Below, piece by piece: positions 33,706-42,756 of a DNA stretch of 45,324 bases. A program made the position numbers and the translations under genes. The notes under the pieces were generated by a model. It ran no database searches and had not been told where the DNA came from. It saw only the letters and a program-made list of their open reading frames with translations. The first letter of the stretch is position 1. Every line of letters begins with the position of its first letter. This DNA comes from Rhodothermales bacterium. GTDB lineage: Bacteria > Bacteroidota > Rhodothermia > Rhodothermales > BA12. The stretch is from positions 1 through 45,324 of the forward strand of contig JACSSA010000159.1 in NCBI GenBank assembly GCA_014879465.1, in the 5' to 3' direction.

Positions 33706-36700
33706 TCAGGCACGGGAAAGCAAATACTGAAACGTCTCACCGTCGAAGTCGGCCTCGGCCCATGCTTCGGTCGGTGAAGCGGTTGTGAATGCTTCAATGA
33801 GCACTTCGTTCCGCACATAGCCCTCGTGCGCGACCAGCGCCTCGGCCAAAACCGGCGTGGCGGCGTAGTCCACCCGAACGCGGTCGGAGACGTGCAGGTC
33901 TTGCCGCTTGCGTTCCTGCTGGAGGTGGAACACCGCCTCGCGCATCAGCCCCTCGGCCACCAGCGACGGGTCGCGGTTGGTGTCGAGCGCCACGGTCACG
34001 CCGTCCTCGCTCGCCACATGCCAGCCCGGCACGCCCTCGGTGACGAGCGTCACGTCCTCGGCCACGACTTCCAGCGGGCCGTCGTCCAGCACCAGCGAGA
34101 GCGCGCCGGTCGCGGCGAGCGTGTCCATCTCGTCGGACGTCAGCGTGGCGATGCGCGCGGCGGCAGCCTTCATCCGAGGGCCGATCTTTTTGCCGAGCAC
34201 GCGGAAGTTGGCGGCGGCGCGGCGGCTGGCAAACGCCGCGTCGGGCGGGGCCAGTTCGAGCGTGCGGACGTTCACTTCGTCGCGGACGATCTCTTCCACT
34301 GCCGCCAAGTCCTCGCCGTTCGTGCCGCCAGGCAAGATCACGAGCGCCTTGGCCAGCGGCTTGCGCACGTTCAGGCGCGTCTCGTTGCGCAGGCTCAGCA
34401 CGAGCGTCGAGACGGTGCGGGCCAGCGCCATCCGCCGGTCGAGGTCGGCGTCGAGCGCGGAGGCGTCCACCGACGGAAATTCGGCCAGATGCACCGACGC
34501 CGCCGTGCCTTCCCCGCGCAGCGCCTGCCAGAGCCACTCGGCAAAGAACGGCGCGATCGGGGCCATCAAAAGCGCCACGTTCGAGAGGCACTCGAACACC
34601 GTCGCGTAGGCGTGCTGCTTGTCGCTGTCGGACTCCGACTTCCAAAAACGACGGCGCGACCGTCGCAGGTACCAGTTCGACAGGTCGTCCACGAACCCTT
34701 CGACGGCGCGGGCGGCGCGGGTCGGATTGTAGTCTTCGAACGCCACCTGCACGTCGTGGATGCAGGTATGCAGCCGGTGCCGCACCCAGCGGTCGAGTTC
34801 GGGGCGGTCGCCCCCGGGCGCATCTTGCCCGGTGTAGCCGTCGAGGTTGGCGTAGGTGGCGAAGAAGCTGTAGACGTTGGCGAGCGTGCCGAAGAAGCGG
34901 TTGCGCGTCTCCTCCACCAGCGCCTTCTCGGAGAACTTGAGGTTCTCCCACGGGCTGGCGTTGCTCATCATGTACCACCGCGTCACGTCCGCGCCGTAGT
35001 CGGTCATCAGGCGGAACGGGTCGAGGGTGTTGCCCTTGGACTTGGACATCTTCTCGCCCTTGGCATCGAGCACGAGGCCGTTGACAACCACGTTTTTAAA
35101 CGCGACGGAGTCTTCGACGAGCGTGGCGATGGCGTGGAGCGTGTAGAACCAGCCCCGCGTTTGGTCGACGCCCTCGGCGATGAAGTCGGCGGGGAACGCC
35201 TCGCGGAAGGCTTCGCCGTTCGTCTCGCCCGCGTCGGTGCGAAGGTAGCCGTGCTGGGCGAACGGCATCGCGCCGGAGTCGAACCACACGTCGATCAGGT
35301 CGGGCACCCGCCGCATCGTCCCGCCATCCGGCGAGGGCCATGTGAGCGCATCCACATACGGGCGGTGCAGGTCGAGTTCGCCGGTGTCGGGGTTGATGGC
35401 CTCCTGCGGGATCTCGCCCACCTTGGCCTTCAGTTCCTCGATGGAGCCGATGCACTCGATGTAGTTCGGGTCGCGGTCGCTCACCCAGATCGGCAGCGGC
35501 GTGCCCCAGAAGCGGCGGCGTGACAGCGCCCAGTCCACCCCGCCCTTGAGCCACTCGCCGAAGCGCCCGCGCCCGACGCCCTCCGGCTGCCACCGGATCG
35601 TGTCGTTGAGCGCGACGAGCCGGTCGGTGTGCGCCGACGTGCGGACGAACCACGACTCCACCGGGTACTGCATCAGCGGCGTGCCCTTGCGCCAGTCGTG
35701 CGGGTAGTTGTGCAGGTACGAATCCTCGCGGTACAGCAGGCCGCGCCGCTTGAGGTCGCGGATGATGACGCGGTCGGCGTCCTTGAAGTTCAGCCCTTCG
35801 ACCTGCGCCTCGCCGAAGTTCTGCTTGAACGTGCCGTCGGGGGCGATGGGGTTGAACAGCGGCATCCCCGCGCCGAGCACGACGGCGTTGTAGTCGTCCG
35901 CGCCGAACGCGGGCGCTTCGTGCGCCACGCCCGTGCCGTCGGTGTCCGTCACAAAATCCGCGTGGATGACCGTCCATGGCTTATTCCAGTGTTTCTCAAC
36001 TACTCGAAGGGCCTTTCCGTAATTTAGAATCTTATCAAATCCAGGATTCGATCCAGCCAGCAAACCAGCCTGCCTCATAAACGAAAGAGCACCTCCAAGA
36101 TCTTCAATATCGATATCCCTCTCTGACAACTCCCTGAAATTATTTAAGACATTATCTACAAGACTGGAATAGAAATCAATGTACGGAGGCAGATATCTAA
36201 CCCCCTCAAAATCTGAGCCGCGGAACGTCTCCACGACCGTCGCGCCGTCGTCTTTGAGCGCCGGGACACGCTTTTCGGCCACGATCACATGCGAGCCGTC
36301 GGAGAGGCGGACTTTGGCGTACGGGAGGTCGCGGTGGATGGCGATGGCCGTATTGGACGGCAGCGTCCACGGCGTCGTCGTCCACGCGAGCAGGTGGGTG
36401 TCCGGATCGTCCACCAGCGGAAAGCGGACGTACACCGAGGCGTCTTGCACCTCTTTGTAGCCCTGCGCGACTTCGTGCGACGACAGCACGGTGCCGCTGC
36501 CGGGGCTGTACCACTGGATTTTGTATCCCTGATACAGCATCCCCTTATCGAACAGCCGCTTGAGCAGGTTCCACACGGACGCGATGTAGCCGTTGTGGAA
36601 CGTGACGTACGGGTGCTCCAAGTCCACCCAGTAGCCCATCCGGGTGGTCATCTCGTTCCACAGGCCCGTGTATTCGAGCACCGACTCGCGGCAGGCCTTG

Positions 36701-37062
36701 TTGTAGGCGGCGATGCCGTACGCCTCGATGTCGGCGCGGGACTTGAGCCCCAGCCGCTTCTCGACCTCGATTTCGACGGGCAGGCCGTGGGTGTCCCACC
36801 CGGCCTTGCGGAGGACGCGGTAGCCGCGCAGCGTTTTGTAGCGGCAGAAGGCGTCCTTCACCGTCCGCGCCATCACGTGGTGGATGCCGGGGCGTCCGTT
36901 GGCCGTTGGCGGGCCTTCGTAGAACGTGAACGCCGGTGCGCCGGGCCGGTCGATGGACTGCGCGAAGATGCCGCGTTCGGCCCAGAAGGCGAGCGTTTCC
37001 TGTTCGAGGGCGGGATAGTCGAAGCGTTTGACTTCGGGAAAACGGCGCGTTTCAGGCGGCAT
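33706..37062 (-). CDS. ileS: Isoleucyl-tRNA synthetase
   Basis: The ATG at 37062 (MPPETRRFPEVKRFDYPALE) is chosen; the track's 1165-aa version runs into the palindromic repeat upstream. The 1118-residue class Ia enzyme charges tRNA-Ile. FYEGPPTANGRPGIHHVMAR is the HIGH region, TTTPWTLPSN and HEAPAFGADDYN mark the CP1 editing domain, WALSRRRFWGTPLPIW is the Ile-site strand, EKMSKSKGNT the KMSKS loop, and a C-terminal anticodon domain follows. Residues about 283-363, in the editing domain, are encoded by an AT-rich stretch unlike the rest (see separate entry). Reading frame and flanking motifs are intact, so the enzyme should function. Confidence 0.96.
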   Translation of the reverse strand: MPPETRRFPEVKRFDYPALEQETLAFWAERGIFAQSIDRPGAPAFTFYEGPPTANGRPGIHHVMARTVKDAFCRYKTLRGYRVLRKAGWDTHGLPVEIEVEKRLGLKSRADIEAYGIAAYNKACRESVLEYTGLWNEMTTRMGYWVDLEHPYVTFHNGYIASVWNLLKRLFDKGMLYQGYKIQWYSPGSGTVLSSHEVAQGYKEVQDASVYVRFPLVDDPDTHLLAWTTTPWTLPSNTAIAIHRDLPYAKVRLSDGSHVIVAEKRVPALKDDGATVVETFRGSDFEGVRYLPPYIDFYSSLVDNVLNNFRELSERDIDIEDLGGALSFMRQAGLLAGSNPGFDKILNYGKALRVVEKHWNKPWTVIHADFVTDTDGTGVAHEAPAFGADDYNAVVLGAGMPLFNPIAPDGTFKQNFGEAQVEGLNFKDADRVIIRDLKRRGLLYREDSYLHNYPHDWRKGTPLMQYPVESWFVRTSAHTDRLVALNDTIRWQPEGVGRGRFGEWLKGGVDWALSRRRFWGTPLPIWVSDRDPNYIECIGSIEELKAKVGEIPQEAINPDTGELDLHRPYVDALTWPSPDGGTMRRVPDLIDVWFDSGAMPFAQHGYLRTDAGETNGEAFREAFPADFIAEGVDQTRGWFYTLHAIATLVEDSVAFKNVVVNGLVLDAKGEKMSKSKGNTLDPFRLMTDYGADVTRWYMMSNASPWENLKFSEKALVEETRNRFFGTLANVYSFFATYANLDGYTGQDAPGGDRPELDRWVRHRLHTCIHDVQVAFEDYNPTRAARAVEGFVDDLSNWYLRRSRRRFWKSESDSDKQHAYATVFECLSNVALLMAPIAPFFAEWLWQALRGEGTAASVHLAEFPSVDASALDADLDRRMALARTVSTLVLSLRNETRLNVRKPLAKALVILPGGTNGEDLAAVEEIVRDEVNVRTLELAPPDAAFASRRAAANFRVLGKKIGPRMKAAAARIATLTSDEMDTLAATGALSLVLDDGPLEVVAEDVTLVTEGVPGWHVASEDGVTVALDTNRDPSLVAEGLMREAVFHLQQERKRQDLHVSDRVRVDYAATPVLAEALVAHEGYVRNEVLIEAFTTASPTEAWAEADFDGETFQYLLSRA
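35971..36215 (-). other. AT-rich, codon-atypical segment inside ileS
   Basis: Bases 36001-36210 contain 87 G+C of 210 by direct count (about 41%), against roughly 65% on both sides. Coding-strand codons here include AGA, TTA, ATT, AAT and GAT, which are rare in the neighbouring genes. The encoded stretch (PPYIDFYSSLVDNVLNNFRE.., ..FMRQAGLLAGSNPGF..) lies between the FRGSDFEGVRYL and HADFVTDTDGTGVAHEAPAFG parts of the editing domain. The frame is open and both edges are sharp. Recent recombination with a low-GC donor or an in-frame insertion fits best; an assembly chimera is the main alternative. Confidence 0.8.
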
Positions 37063-37159
37063 CGGGCATCGGCGAATGAGCCGAAAAATACGCCGTGGGC
37101 CGTGAAGGCACGGTGAGGGCGTGGGAACCGCCGACAAACGTCTATTCCAACGCCGTACG

Positions 37160-37188
37160 GTAGAGACGCCCCGCTGGGGCGTCTCTAC
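37160..37188. repeat. Palindromic repeat, copy 3, between punA and ileS
   Basis: Perfect 13-bp arms GTAGAGACGCCCC (37160-37172) and GGGGCGTCTCTAC (37176-37188) with loop GCT. Apart from the loop it is identical to the copy at 19469. It lies 34 nt beyond the punA stop and 98 nt before ileS on the minus strand, so it may terminate punA. The track's ileS extension translates it as VETPQRGVST. Confidence 0.85.
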
Positions 37189-37222
37189 GCCGTTCGTTTC
37201 CACACGGTCGTCCGGCGGTCGG

Positions 37223-38068
37223 TTACGCGCCCTGCCCGATCCTTGCCACCACGCCGCGCATCACCGCCGTCATCTTCGGCTCGGCCAACCCGGCGGCCTC
37301 CACGATCTCGGCCAGTTCCACCGGCGCGAGGCATTCGGGGAAGCACTCGTCCGTGATGACCGAGAAGGCGAGGCAGCGCAGGCCCATGTGCCGCGCTACG
37401 ATTACCTCCGGCACTGTGCTCATCCCGACCACGTCCGCGCCCATCTGCCGCAGCATTCGGTATTCGGCGCGGGTTTCGAGGTTGGGGCCGGTCACGACGA
37501 CGTACACGCCCTGCTGCATCTTGATACCCTCTTCGAGTGCCACAGCCTCGGCCAACGCGCGGAGCGACCTATCGTACGGATCAGACATGTCGGGGAAGCG
37601 CGGCCCCCACGCGTCCACGTTCGGCCCGATCAGCGGGTTGACGCCTTGCAGGTTGATGTGGTCGGTGATGAGCATCAGGTCGCCGCGCCGGAACAGCGGG
37701 TTCATCCCGCCTGCCGCGTTGGAGACGAGCAGCGTGCCGACGCCGAGTTCCTTCATCACCCGCACGGGGAAGGTGATCTGCTGCGGCGAGTAGCCCTCGT
37801 AGAGGTGAAAACGGCCCTGCATCGCCACCACGTCCACGCCCGCAAGCGTGCCGAAGAGCAAACGTCCGGCGTGGGTCTCGACCGTCGAAACGGGAAAACC
37901 GGGGATGGCATCGTACGGGATTGAATCCCGCACCTCGATGTCGTCGGCAAGGGCACCCAAGCCGGTACCAAGGATGATGCCCACCTTGGGTCGAACCGCG
38001 GTTTGATCGCGCAAGAAGGCGGCAGCGGCTTCAACGGCTGCGACGTACGACGTAGGAGATTCGGTCAT
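37223..38068 (-). CDS. punA: Purine nucleoside phosphorylase
   Basis: A 281-residue trimeric-type PNP that splits purine nucleosides with phosphate to base and ribose-1-phosphate for salvage. [13 protein letters not shown] holds the phosphate-binding loop, [15 protein letters not shown] and [11 protein letters not shown] the second phosphate and His site, [25 protein letters not shown] the nucleoside site, and [36 protein letters not shown] the base site. VITDECFPE is also typical. It follows the DivIVA-like gene by 50 nt, almost all of it heptad repeats, and precedes ileS across a palindrome. Confidence 0.95.
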   Translation of the reverse strand: MTESPTSYVAAVEAAAAFLRDQTAVRPKVGIILGTGLGALADDIEVRDSIPYDAIPGFPVSTVETHAGRLLFGTLAGVDVVAMQGRFHLYEGYSPQQITFPVRVMKELGVGTLLVSNAAGGMNPLFRRGDLMLITDHINLQGVNPLIGPNVDAWGPRFPDMSDPYDRSLRALAEAVALEEGIKMQQGVYVVVTGPNLETRAEYRMLRQMGADVVGMSTVPEVIVARHMGLRCLAFSVITDECFPECLAPVELAEIVEAAGLAEPKMTAVMRGVVARIGQGA

Positions 38069-38110
38069 TTTGGACGTTCAGGCTTCGAATTTCAGACTTC
38101 AGATTTTGGA
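38069..38110 (-). repeat. Heptad spacer before punA (six units)
   Basis: Read on the plus strand, six adjoining 7-mers run from the first base outside the punA start codon: TTTGGAC, GTTCAGG, CTTCGAA, TTTCAGA, CTTCAGA, TTTTGGA. Most fit NTTCRGA. It is the most regular of the heptad spacers and noticeably less GC-rich than the flanking genes. No coding or hairpin role is evident. Confidence 0.75.
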
Positions 38111-38118
38111 CATCCCCT

Positions 38119-39741
38119 TCAACCCAACCCCGAGAGCAAGCGACGGATGCGCTCAATCTCTTCGCCAGACCCGCTCGCCACCGGAGGCGGTTGCGCGTCG
38201 GGCGGAGCGCTGGTTTCGGACAGATCACCCAGGAGGGATTCGACGGCGTACCCGGAACGGGCAACCGTGCGCGGCACAGGCAACGGATCAGGCGAGGCTT
38301 CGGGCGGCGACGCGGCGGTAGGCGGTGGGGCAGACGGCGTCGAGGCAGGATCCTCCACCGGAGAAACGCGGTCGCCCACCGGCGGCATCAACCGGTCGAG
38401 CAGGTCGTCGCTCCACACCGCCTGATTCGTCGCGGACAGGTCAACGGGGCCGGGGTCGAACGCGAACTCGGACGATACCGTATACCCCGTCGGGGGAAAG
38501 ACTGCTTCCGTTGGAGCATCGGGAGGCCTTGGCGACGATTCCAGCGGTTCCGGTTCCCACGTCGTTCCGGGCTGGGGAACGTAAACGTCGTCGTACGCGG
38601 GCGGCAAATCGGCTTCGGAAACAGGCCGCTCTGTCTCCCACAGCATCGGCTCCGGTGCGGGAAGCTCCACCGTCCATTCCTCGGTGTACTGGTCGTAGTC
38701 GGTCGGCTCGGGCGCGTTAGCGTCTGCCGGCGGTTGCGGCAACGCCGCAGCGCTCTGGGCATCGGAGAAAATGTCGGAGAGCGCCACCATCTGCGGCGTC
38801 TCCGGCTCTGCATTCGGCTCGTCAGCGGGCGTAGGCGGCGCACCAAACGTGTCGGCAGACTCGTCCGAGGCGGGCAGCGTTTCGGCGGCACCCTCGGCCT
38901 CCACCAAGGACGTCTCCTCGCTAAATGTCGCTGCGGCGGACGTCTCGTCCGTGGGAAGAGCATCCGGCAAAACCACTTCCGGCTCGAACGGCAACCCGTC
39001 GAACCCCTCGCTTTCATCGCTCGCAAGCGTTTCCTCCGCCTCCATCCGGATGTCCATCGTTGGAGCGGTGTCCGTCGTCTCATCGTCCAACCCAATCCCC
39101 TCGTCGGCATCGTCGGCGTACACGACCGGCTCATCGTGCGAGTGCGGTGTGCCGGCTATCGCCTCCATGTCCGTCAACGCCTCATCGGCCATCGCCTCGT
39201 CCATCAGGGACTCGTACGGGCCAAGGCCGTCGGCAGGTGCAGCGGGCAGCTGACCGGATCCGGGCGGCATCAGGCGGATGAAGCCCACCGGATCTTCGCC
39301 CTCGAAATGGGCGAGCATCTCCATTTCCGACATCAAAAACGCCCGCAGCCGCGCCACGATTTCCTTGCGCCGGGCGGCGATGGCCTGGGTTTCTTGGCGG
39401 AGGCGGAGGCGTTCGGTCTCGGCGTCGCGCTTGATGCCGCGCGCTTCTTCGTGCGCTTCGATGCGCAGCTGTTCGGCCTTGGCCTCGGCGGTGGCCATCG
39501 CTTGTCGGCTCGATTCCCGCGCCGTTTCGATGGCTTGCTGCAGCGCCTCTTCCACCCGCTCGTAGTGCTGAAGCTTGACCTCCAGCTGGGTCAGCCGGTC
39601 GTCGCGGCGGCGTAGCTCGGTCTCCATCTCGTCCCACTGCTGCGCCAAAACGGTCAGCGTGGCGTTGACTTCGTCGGGATCGTAGCCGCGAAATCGGGTG
39701 TGGAATTCCTGCTTACGAATGTCGAGGGGCGAAGGCCGCAT
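38119..39741 (-). CDS. DivIVA-domain protein with long acidic tail
   Basis: A 540-residue protein. The N-terminus LDIRKQEFHTRFRGYDPDEVNATL is a DivIVA/GpsB-type membrane-curvature domain. A coiled coil follows to about residue 150 (EMETELRRRDDRLTQLEVKLQHYERVEEALQ.. through QETQAIAARRKEIVARLRAF). From about 175 to 515 the sequence is Glu/Asp/Pro/Ala-rich and probably disordered. It ends in a short basic helix, EEIERIRRLLSGL, which may bind a partner. DivIVA proteins mark poles or septa and recruit division or wall factors; the role in this lineage is not established. It is between yggS and punA with 48-50-nt gaps, one operon. No other fold is seen in the tail. Confidence 0.85.
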   Translation of the reverse strand: MRPSPLDIRKQEFHTRFRGYDPDEVNATLTVLAQQWDEMETELRRRDDRLTQLEVKLQHYERVEEALQQAIETARESSRQAMATAEAKAEQLRIEAHEEARGIKRDAETERLRLRQETQAIAARRKEIVARLRAFLMSEMEMLAHFEGEDPVGFIRLMPPGSGQLPAAPADGLGPYESLMDEAMADEALTDMEAIAGTPHSHDEPVVYADDADEGIGLDDETTDTAPTMDIRMEAEETLASDESEGFDGLPFEPEVVLPDALPTDETSAAATFSEETSLVEAEGAAETLPASDESADTFGAPPTPADEPNAEPETPQMVALSDIFSDAQSAAALPQPPADANAPEPTDYDQYTEEWTVELPAPEPMLWETERPVSEADLPPAYDDVYVPQPGTTWEPEPLESSPRPPDAPTEAVFPPTGYTVSSEFAFDPGPVDLSATNQAVWSDDLLDRLMPPVGDRVSPVEDPASTPSAPPPTAASPPEASPDPLPVPRTVARSGYAVESLLGDLSETSAPPDAQPPPVASGSGEEIERIRRLLSGLG

Positions 39742-39789
39742 CGTCGAATGGGCATAAACACGGCAAGATAGGGTATGCGGCGGTCTTCC

Positions 39790-40467
39790 TTACGCCCGAT
39801 CCCCGAACAACGCGCTCCCGACGCGCACATGCGTGGCACCTTCTTCGACGGCCACCTCAAAATCCCCGGACATTCCCATCGACAGGATCGGCAGGCGGTC
39901 GGCCCCGCCCAGATCGTCGCGGAGGCGGCGCATCCGTGCAAACTCCGGGCGCACCGCCTCTGGGTCGTCGGCGGGCGACGCGAGCGTCATCAGCCCGTGC
40001 ACATCGAGGCCAAGGCCGCGCAGCCCGTCCACCAGCGTAGCCGCCTCGTCGGGGCCGACGCCCGCCTTCGACGCCTCGCCGGAGACGTTCACCTGCACCA
40101 GCACCGGCACGCGTCGGCCTTCAGCTTCCATCCGCCGCGCCAACGCCTCGCCCGCCCGAAGCGAGTCGACGCCGTGGATCAGATCGGCGTACCGGACGAT
40201 GTCGCGGGCCTTGTTCGTCTGCACCCGTCCGAGGTAGTGCCACACCGCCGGGGCGCTGGCGAGGGCCTCGCGCTTGGCGGCGAGTTCTTGCACCTTGTTC
40301 TCGCCGAACGCCGTCAGACCCGCATCCAGCGCCGCGTGCACGGTTTCGACAGGATGGGTTTTGGTGACGGCCACGAGCGTCACGGCCCGCGGATCTCGAC
40401 CGGCCCGGCGACAGGCCGCATCGATGCGTCCGTGAATGGCGGCGAGACGGGCGGCGAGGTCGGACAC
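39790..40467 (-). CDS. PLP homeostasis protein (YggS/PLPBP)
   Basis: A 225-residue single-domain PLP-binding protein of the YggS/PROSC family, which buffers pyridoxal phosphate and affects amino-acid metabolism. VTLVAVTKTHPVETVHAAL contains the PLP Lys, FGENKVQEL the conserved active-site strand, WHYLGRVQTNKARDIV the usual IGxLQxNK-like motif, LVQVNVSGEASKAG the next strand, and LSMGMSGDFEVAVEEGATHVRVGSALFG the phosphate-binding end. It precedes the DivIVA-like gene, as yggS often neighbours division genes. Length is normal. Confidence 0.94.
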   Translation of the reverse strand: MSDLAARLAAIHGRIDAACRRAGRDPRAVTLVAVTKTHPVETVHAALDAGLTAFGENKVQELAAKREALASAPAVWHYLGRVQTNKARDIVRYADLIHGVDSLRAGEALARRMEAEGRRVPVLVQVNVSGEASKAGVGPDEAATLVDGLRGLGLDVHGLMTLASPADDPEAVRPEFARMRRLRDDLGGADRLPILSMGMSGDFEVAVEEGATHVRVGSALFGDRA

Positions 40468-40516
40468 AGCGGAGGGCGTTTGTGCCGGTCAACGGCGGGC
40501 CGCCGTGCAGGGTTCG

Positions 40517-42463
40517 CTACGCGTCGCCGTGCAAAAAGGCGCGGGCCTGCACCTCGCGCCGCAGCGTGTGCAGCGCCATCAGCCGCCGCTGCTCGGCTTC
40601 GAGTGCGTCGGTGCCCTGCCCTGCGGCTACGCGGACGCGCCCCTCCTGCCGTTCGATTTCGGCGTCGACGCGGGCAGTTTTCAGCAGCGTCATCGCGCTT
40701 TTGGCCGACTCATCGGCGTCGATGCGTACGTTCGCGCCCTCCTTGGCCCACCCGTCCGACACCACCGGGCGCGCCGCCAGCAGCCGCGCCACCAGCGCCT
40801 GCGCTTCCGGGCCGTATTTGCCCGAGAGAAACCCGTCGCGCTCGACCGGCCCTTCCTCGTACGCCTCGGCGACGGTCGCAGCCAGCCGCCGCGCCGGGCC
40901 GTCGGTGAACTCGTCGAGGGCCATATGGCCGAGCACCAGCTCGACCATCGGATCGCCGTGTTCGAGCATCAACACAAGCAGTTCGCGCTCGGGCGGCAGC
41001 AAGGCGATCTCGGCAGGCGCGGGCGGAGCCGACGGCTCCGGGCGGAGCGTGGCGTCGGCCACGGCAGGTGCGGCGGCGCGGCGGCGCGGGTCGCGGCGTA
41101 CCTGTTCCAGCCGCTCGGCAAGCGAAGGCGTGGGCACGTCCATCTCCTCGGCGACGCGCTTCAGGTACGTCTGCTGCAACAGCGGACTCGGCAGCGCCGC
41201 CACCACGTCGAGCAGCTCGTCGGTCACCTCGGCCTGCCCGTCGGCGGTGGCCAGCCGCCCGGCCCGTTCGGCGGCGCGGCGGGCAAACGCGACGAAGTCC
41301 ATCCGGTGCGTCCCGAGGTACTCGCGCAGTTTCTCCGCCCCGTGGGTCTTGGTGTACGAGTCCGGATCGTCGCCCGGCGGGAGGCTCACGGCGTACACCA
41401 TCAGCCCTTTTTTGAGCACCTCGCCCACGCCCATTCGCCGCGTCGCCTGCTCGTCGTCGGGGTCGAGGCCAAGGTTGGCCACCACCGTCCCCGCGCCCTT
41501 GAGCGCCGCACCCGTGCCCGCGTTGTCGGCGTCGTAGAGCAGCACGATGCGTTTGGCGTAGCGCCCGATGAGTTGGACTTGATCGGGCGTCAGCGCCGTC
41601 CCGCAGGTCGCCACCGCGTTGGCGAGGCCGGCTTGGTGCATCGCCAAGACGTCGGTGTAGCCTTCCACGAGAATCGCCTCCTCGGTGCGGCGGATCTCCT
41701 GCCGCCCGGCGTAGAGGCCGTAGAGGACGCGGCTTTTTTGGTAGACGGCGGTTTCGGGCGAGTTGACGTACTTGGGCTGCGTCTTGTCGTCTACGAGTTG
41801 CCGCCCGCCGAAGCCCACCACGCGCCCGGTGTGGGAGAAGATGGGAAACATCACCCGCCCGCGGTAGCGGTCGTAGAAGCCGTCTTTTTCGCGACGGCGG
41901 ATGACCAGCCCGGCGCGTTCGAGCACGTCCGGGTCATAACCCGCTTCGAGGGCGGCGTTCAGCAGCGCGTCCCACCGATCCGGCGCGTAGCCAAGGCCGT
42001 ACGCCTTGATCGTGTCGTCGGTGAAGCCCCGTCCGCGCAGGTAGGCGAGCGCCTCCGCGCCTTCGCCCGTACCCAACTGGCGGTAGAAAAACTTCCCGGC
42101 GAAGCGCAGCGCGGCGGTGAGCGCCTCGGCCTCGGTGGCGCGCTCGCGGTCGGCGTCGTCGGCCTCGTCTTCCGGAATCGGCACGCCGAAACGCTCGGCG
42201 AGGTGGCGGACGGCGTCGAGGAAACCCACGCCCTCGGTGTCCTGCACGAACTTGAACACGTCGCCGCCCCGGTGGCAGCCGAAGCAGTAGTAGAGGCCGT
42301 GCGCGGCGTCGACGGAAAACGACGGCGACTTTTCGTTGTGGAACGGGCAGAGACCGACGAAGCGCGTCGCGCCTTGGCGTTTGAGCCGCACGGTGTCGCC
42401 GATCACCGCCACCAGATCGGTGGCCGCGCGGACTTCGGCGATCTTGTCGTCGGAAATGGGCAT
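40517..42463 (-). CDS. dnaG: DNA primase DnaG
   Basis: ATG 42463 (MPISDDKIAEVRAATDLVAVIGD) is preferred to the track's start 12 codons earlier. The 648-residue primase makes RNA primers at the replication fork. The CHC2 zinc ribbon is GLCPFHNEKSPSFSV with YYCFGCHRGGDVFKF; the catalytic core has RVMFPIFSHTGRVVGFGGR and the TOPRIM parts ILVEGYTDVLAMHQAG and VLLYDADNAGTGAA, with further DPDSYTK. The C-terminal helicase-binding region is poorly conserved, as usual. It heads the run dnaG-yggS-divIVA-punA, with a 49-nt gap to yggS. Secure. Confidence 0.96.
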   Translation of the reverse strand: MPISDDKIAEVRAATDLVAVIGDTVRLKRQGATRFVGLCPFHNEKSPSFSVDAAHGLYYCFGCHRGGDVFKFVQDTEGVGFLDAVRHLAERFGVPIPEDEADDADRERATEAEALTAALRFAGKFFYRQLGTGEGAEALAYLRGRGFTDDTIKAYGLGYAPDRWDALLNAALEAGYDPDVLERAGLVIRRREKDGFYDRYRGRVMFPIFSHTGRVVGFGGRQLVDDKTQPKYVNSPETAVYQKSRVLYGLYAGRQEIRRTEEAILVEGYTDVLAMHQAGLANAVATCGTALTPDQVQLIGRYAKRIVLLYDADNAGTGAALKGAGTVVANLGLDPDDEQATRRMGVGEVLKKGLMVYAVSLPPGDDPDSYTKTHGAEKLREYLGTHRMDFVAFARRAAERAGRLATADGQAEVTDELLDVVAALPSPLLQQTYLKRVAEEMDVPTPSLAERLEQVRRDPRRRAAAPAVADATLRPEPSAPPAPAEIALLPPERELLVLMLEHGDPMVELVLGHMALDEFTDGPARRLAATVAEAYEEGPVERDGFLSGKYGPEAQALVARLLAARPVVSDGWAKEGANVRIDADESAKSAMTLLKTARVDAEIERQEGRVRVAAGQGTDALEAEQRRLMALHTLRREVQARAFLHGDA

Positions 42464-42532
42464 CGGAGGCGGGAGACGTCTCGTCTCAACGACGCCCAAA
42501 CGGGCCGGTTCGGCAGCGGCAGCGCGACCGGC

Positions 42533-42667
42533 TTACGTCAGCGACAACGCGACCGGCACGGCCTGCGCGGCGGGCTGCACCGGCCCTACGGGCGGCTTGT
42601 GGTCGCACTGGCACGCGGGCAGCGACGAGAGGGCGAGGACGGCGGCGACGGCGAGGAGGCGCTTCAT
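42533..42667 (-). CDS. Small putative lipoprotein (44 aa)
   Basis: ATG 42667 begins [21 protein letters not shown], a compact lipoprotein-like signal with Cys after LPA, then a short Pro/Ala-rich tail ending PVALSLT. The track's 81-aa form adds an Arg-rich upstream shadow. It lies 69 nt upstream of dnaG on the same strand. Small size and the slightly atypical lipobox leave some doubt, but the signal-like layout with MKR start is unlikely by chance. No function can be assigned. Confidence 0.5.
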   Translation of the reverse strand: MKRLLAVAAVLALSSLPACQCDHKPPVGPVQPAAQAVPVALSLT

Positions 42668-42756
42668 CGGGCAGGAGGCGGAGTTCCGGGTGATGCCGTG
42701 CAAGGTACGGACGACGAACGGAGGCTGCGAATCCCTGCGCACGGGAAAATGCCGCG

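Noticed and set aside
33826-35523. 565-aa plus-strand ORF over ileS
   Set aside because: Antisense shadow; ileS motifs are intact on the minus strand.
35971-36215. Intein or group I/II intron in ileS
   Set aside because: Too short for an intein, no splice motifs, and no intron core; the frame continues with plausible synthetase sequence.
37063-37203. Upstream extension of ileS in the track
   Set aside because: It translates the palindromic repeat (VETPQRGVST) and spacer; family homology begins at the ATG at 37062.
42473-42482. GAGACGTCTC palindrome upstream of dnaG
   Set aside because: Only 10 bp, common by chance in GC-rich DNA, and not part of the 29-bp palindrome family.
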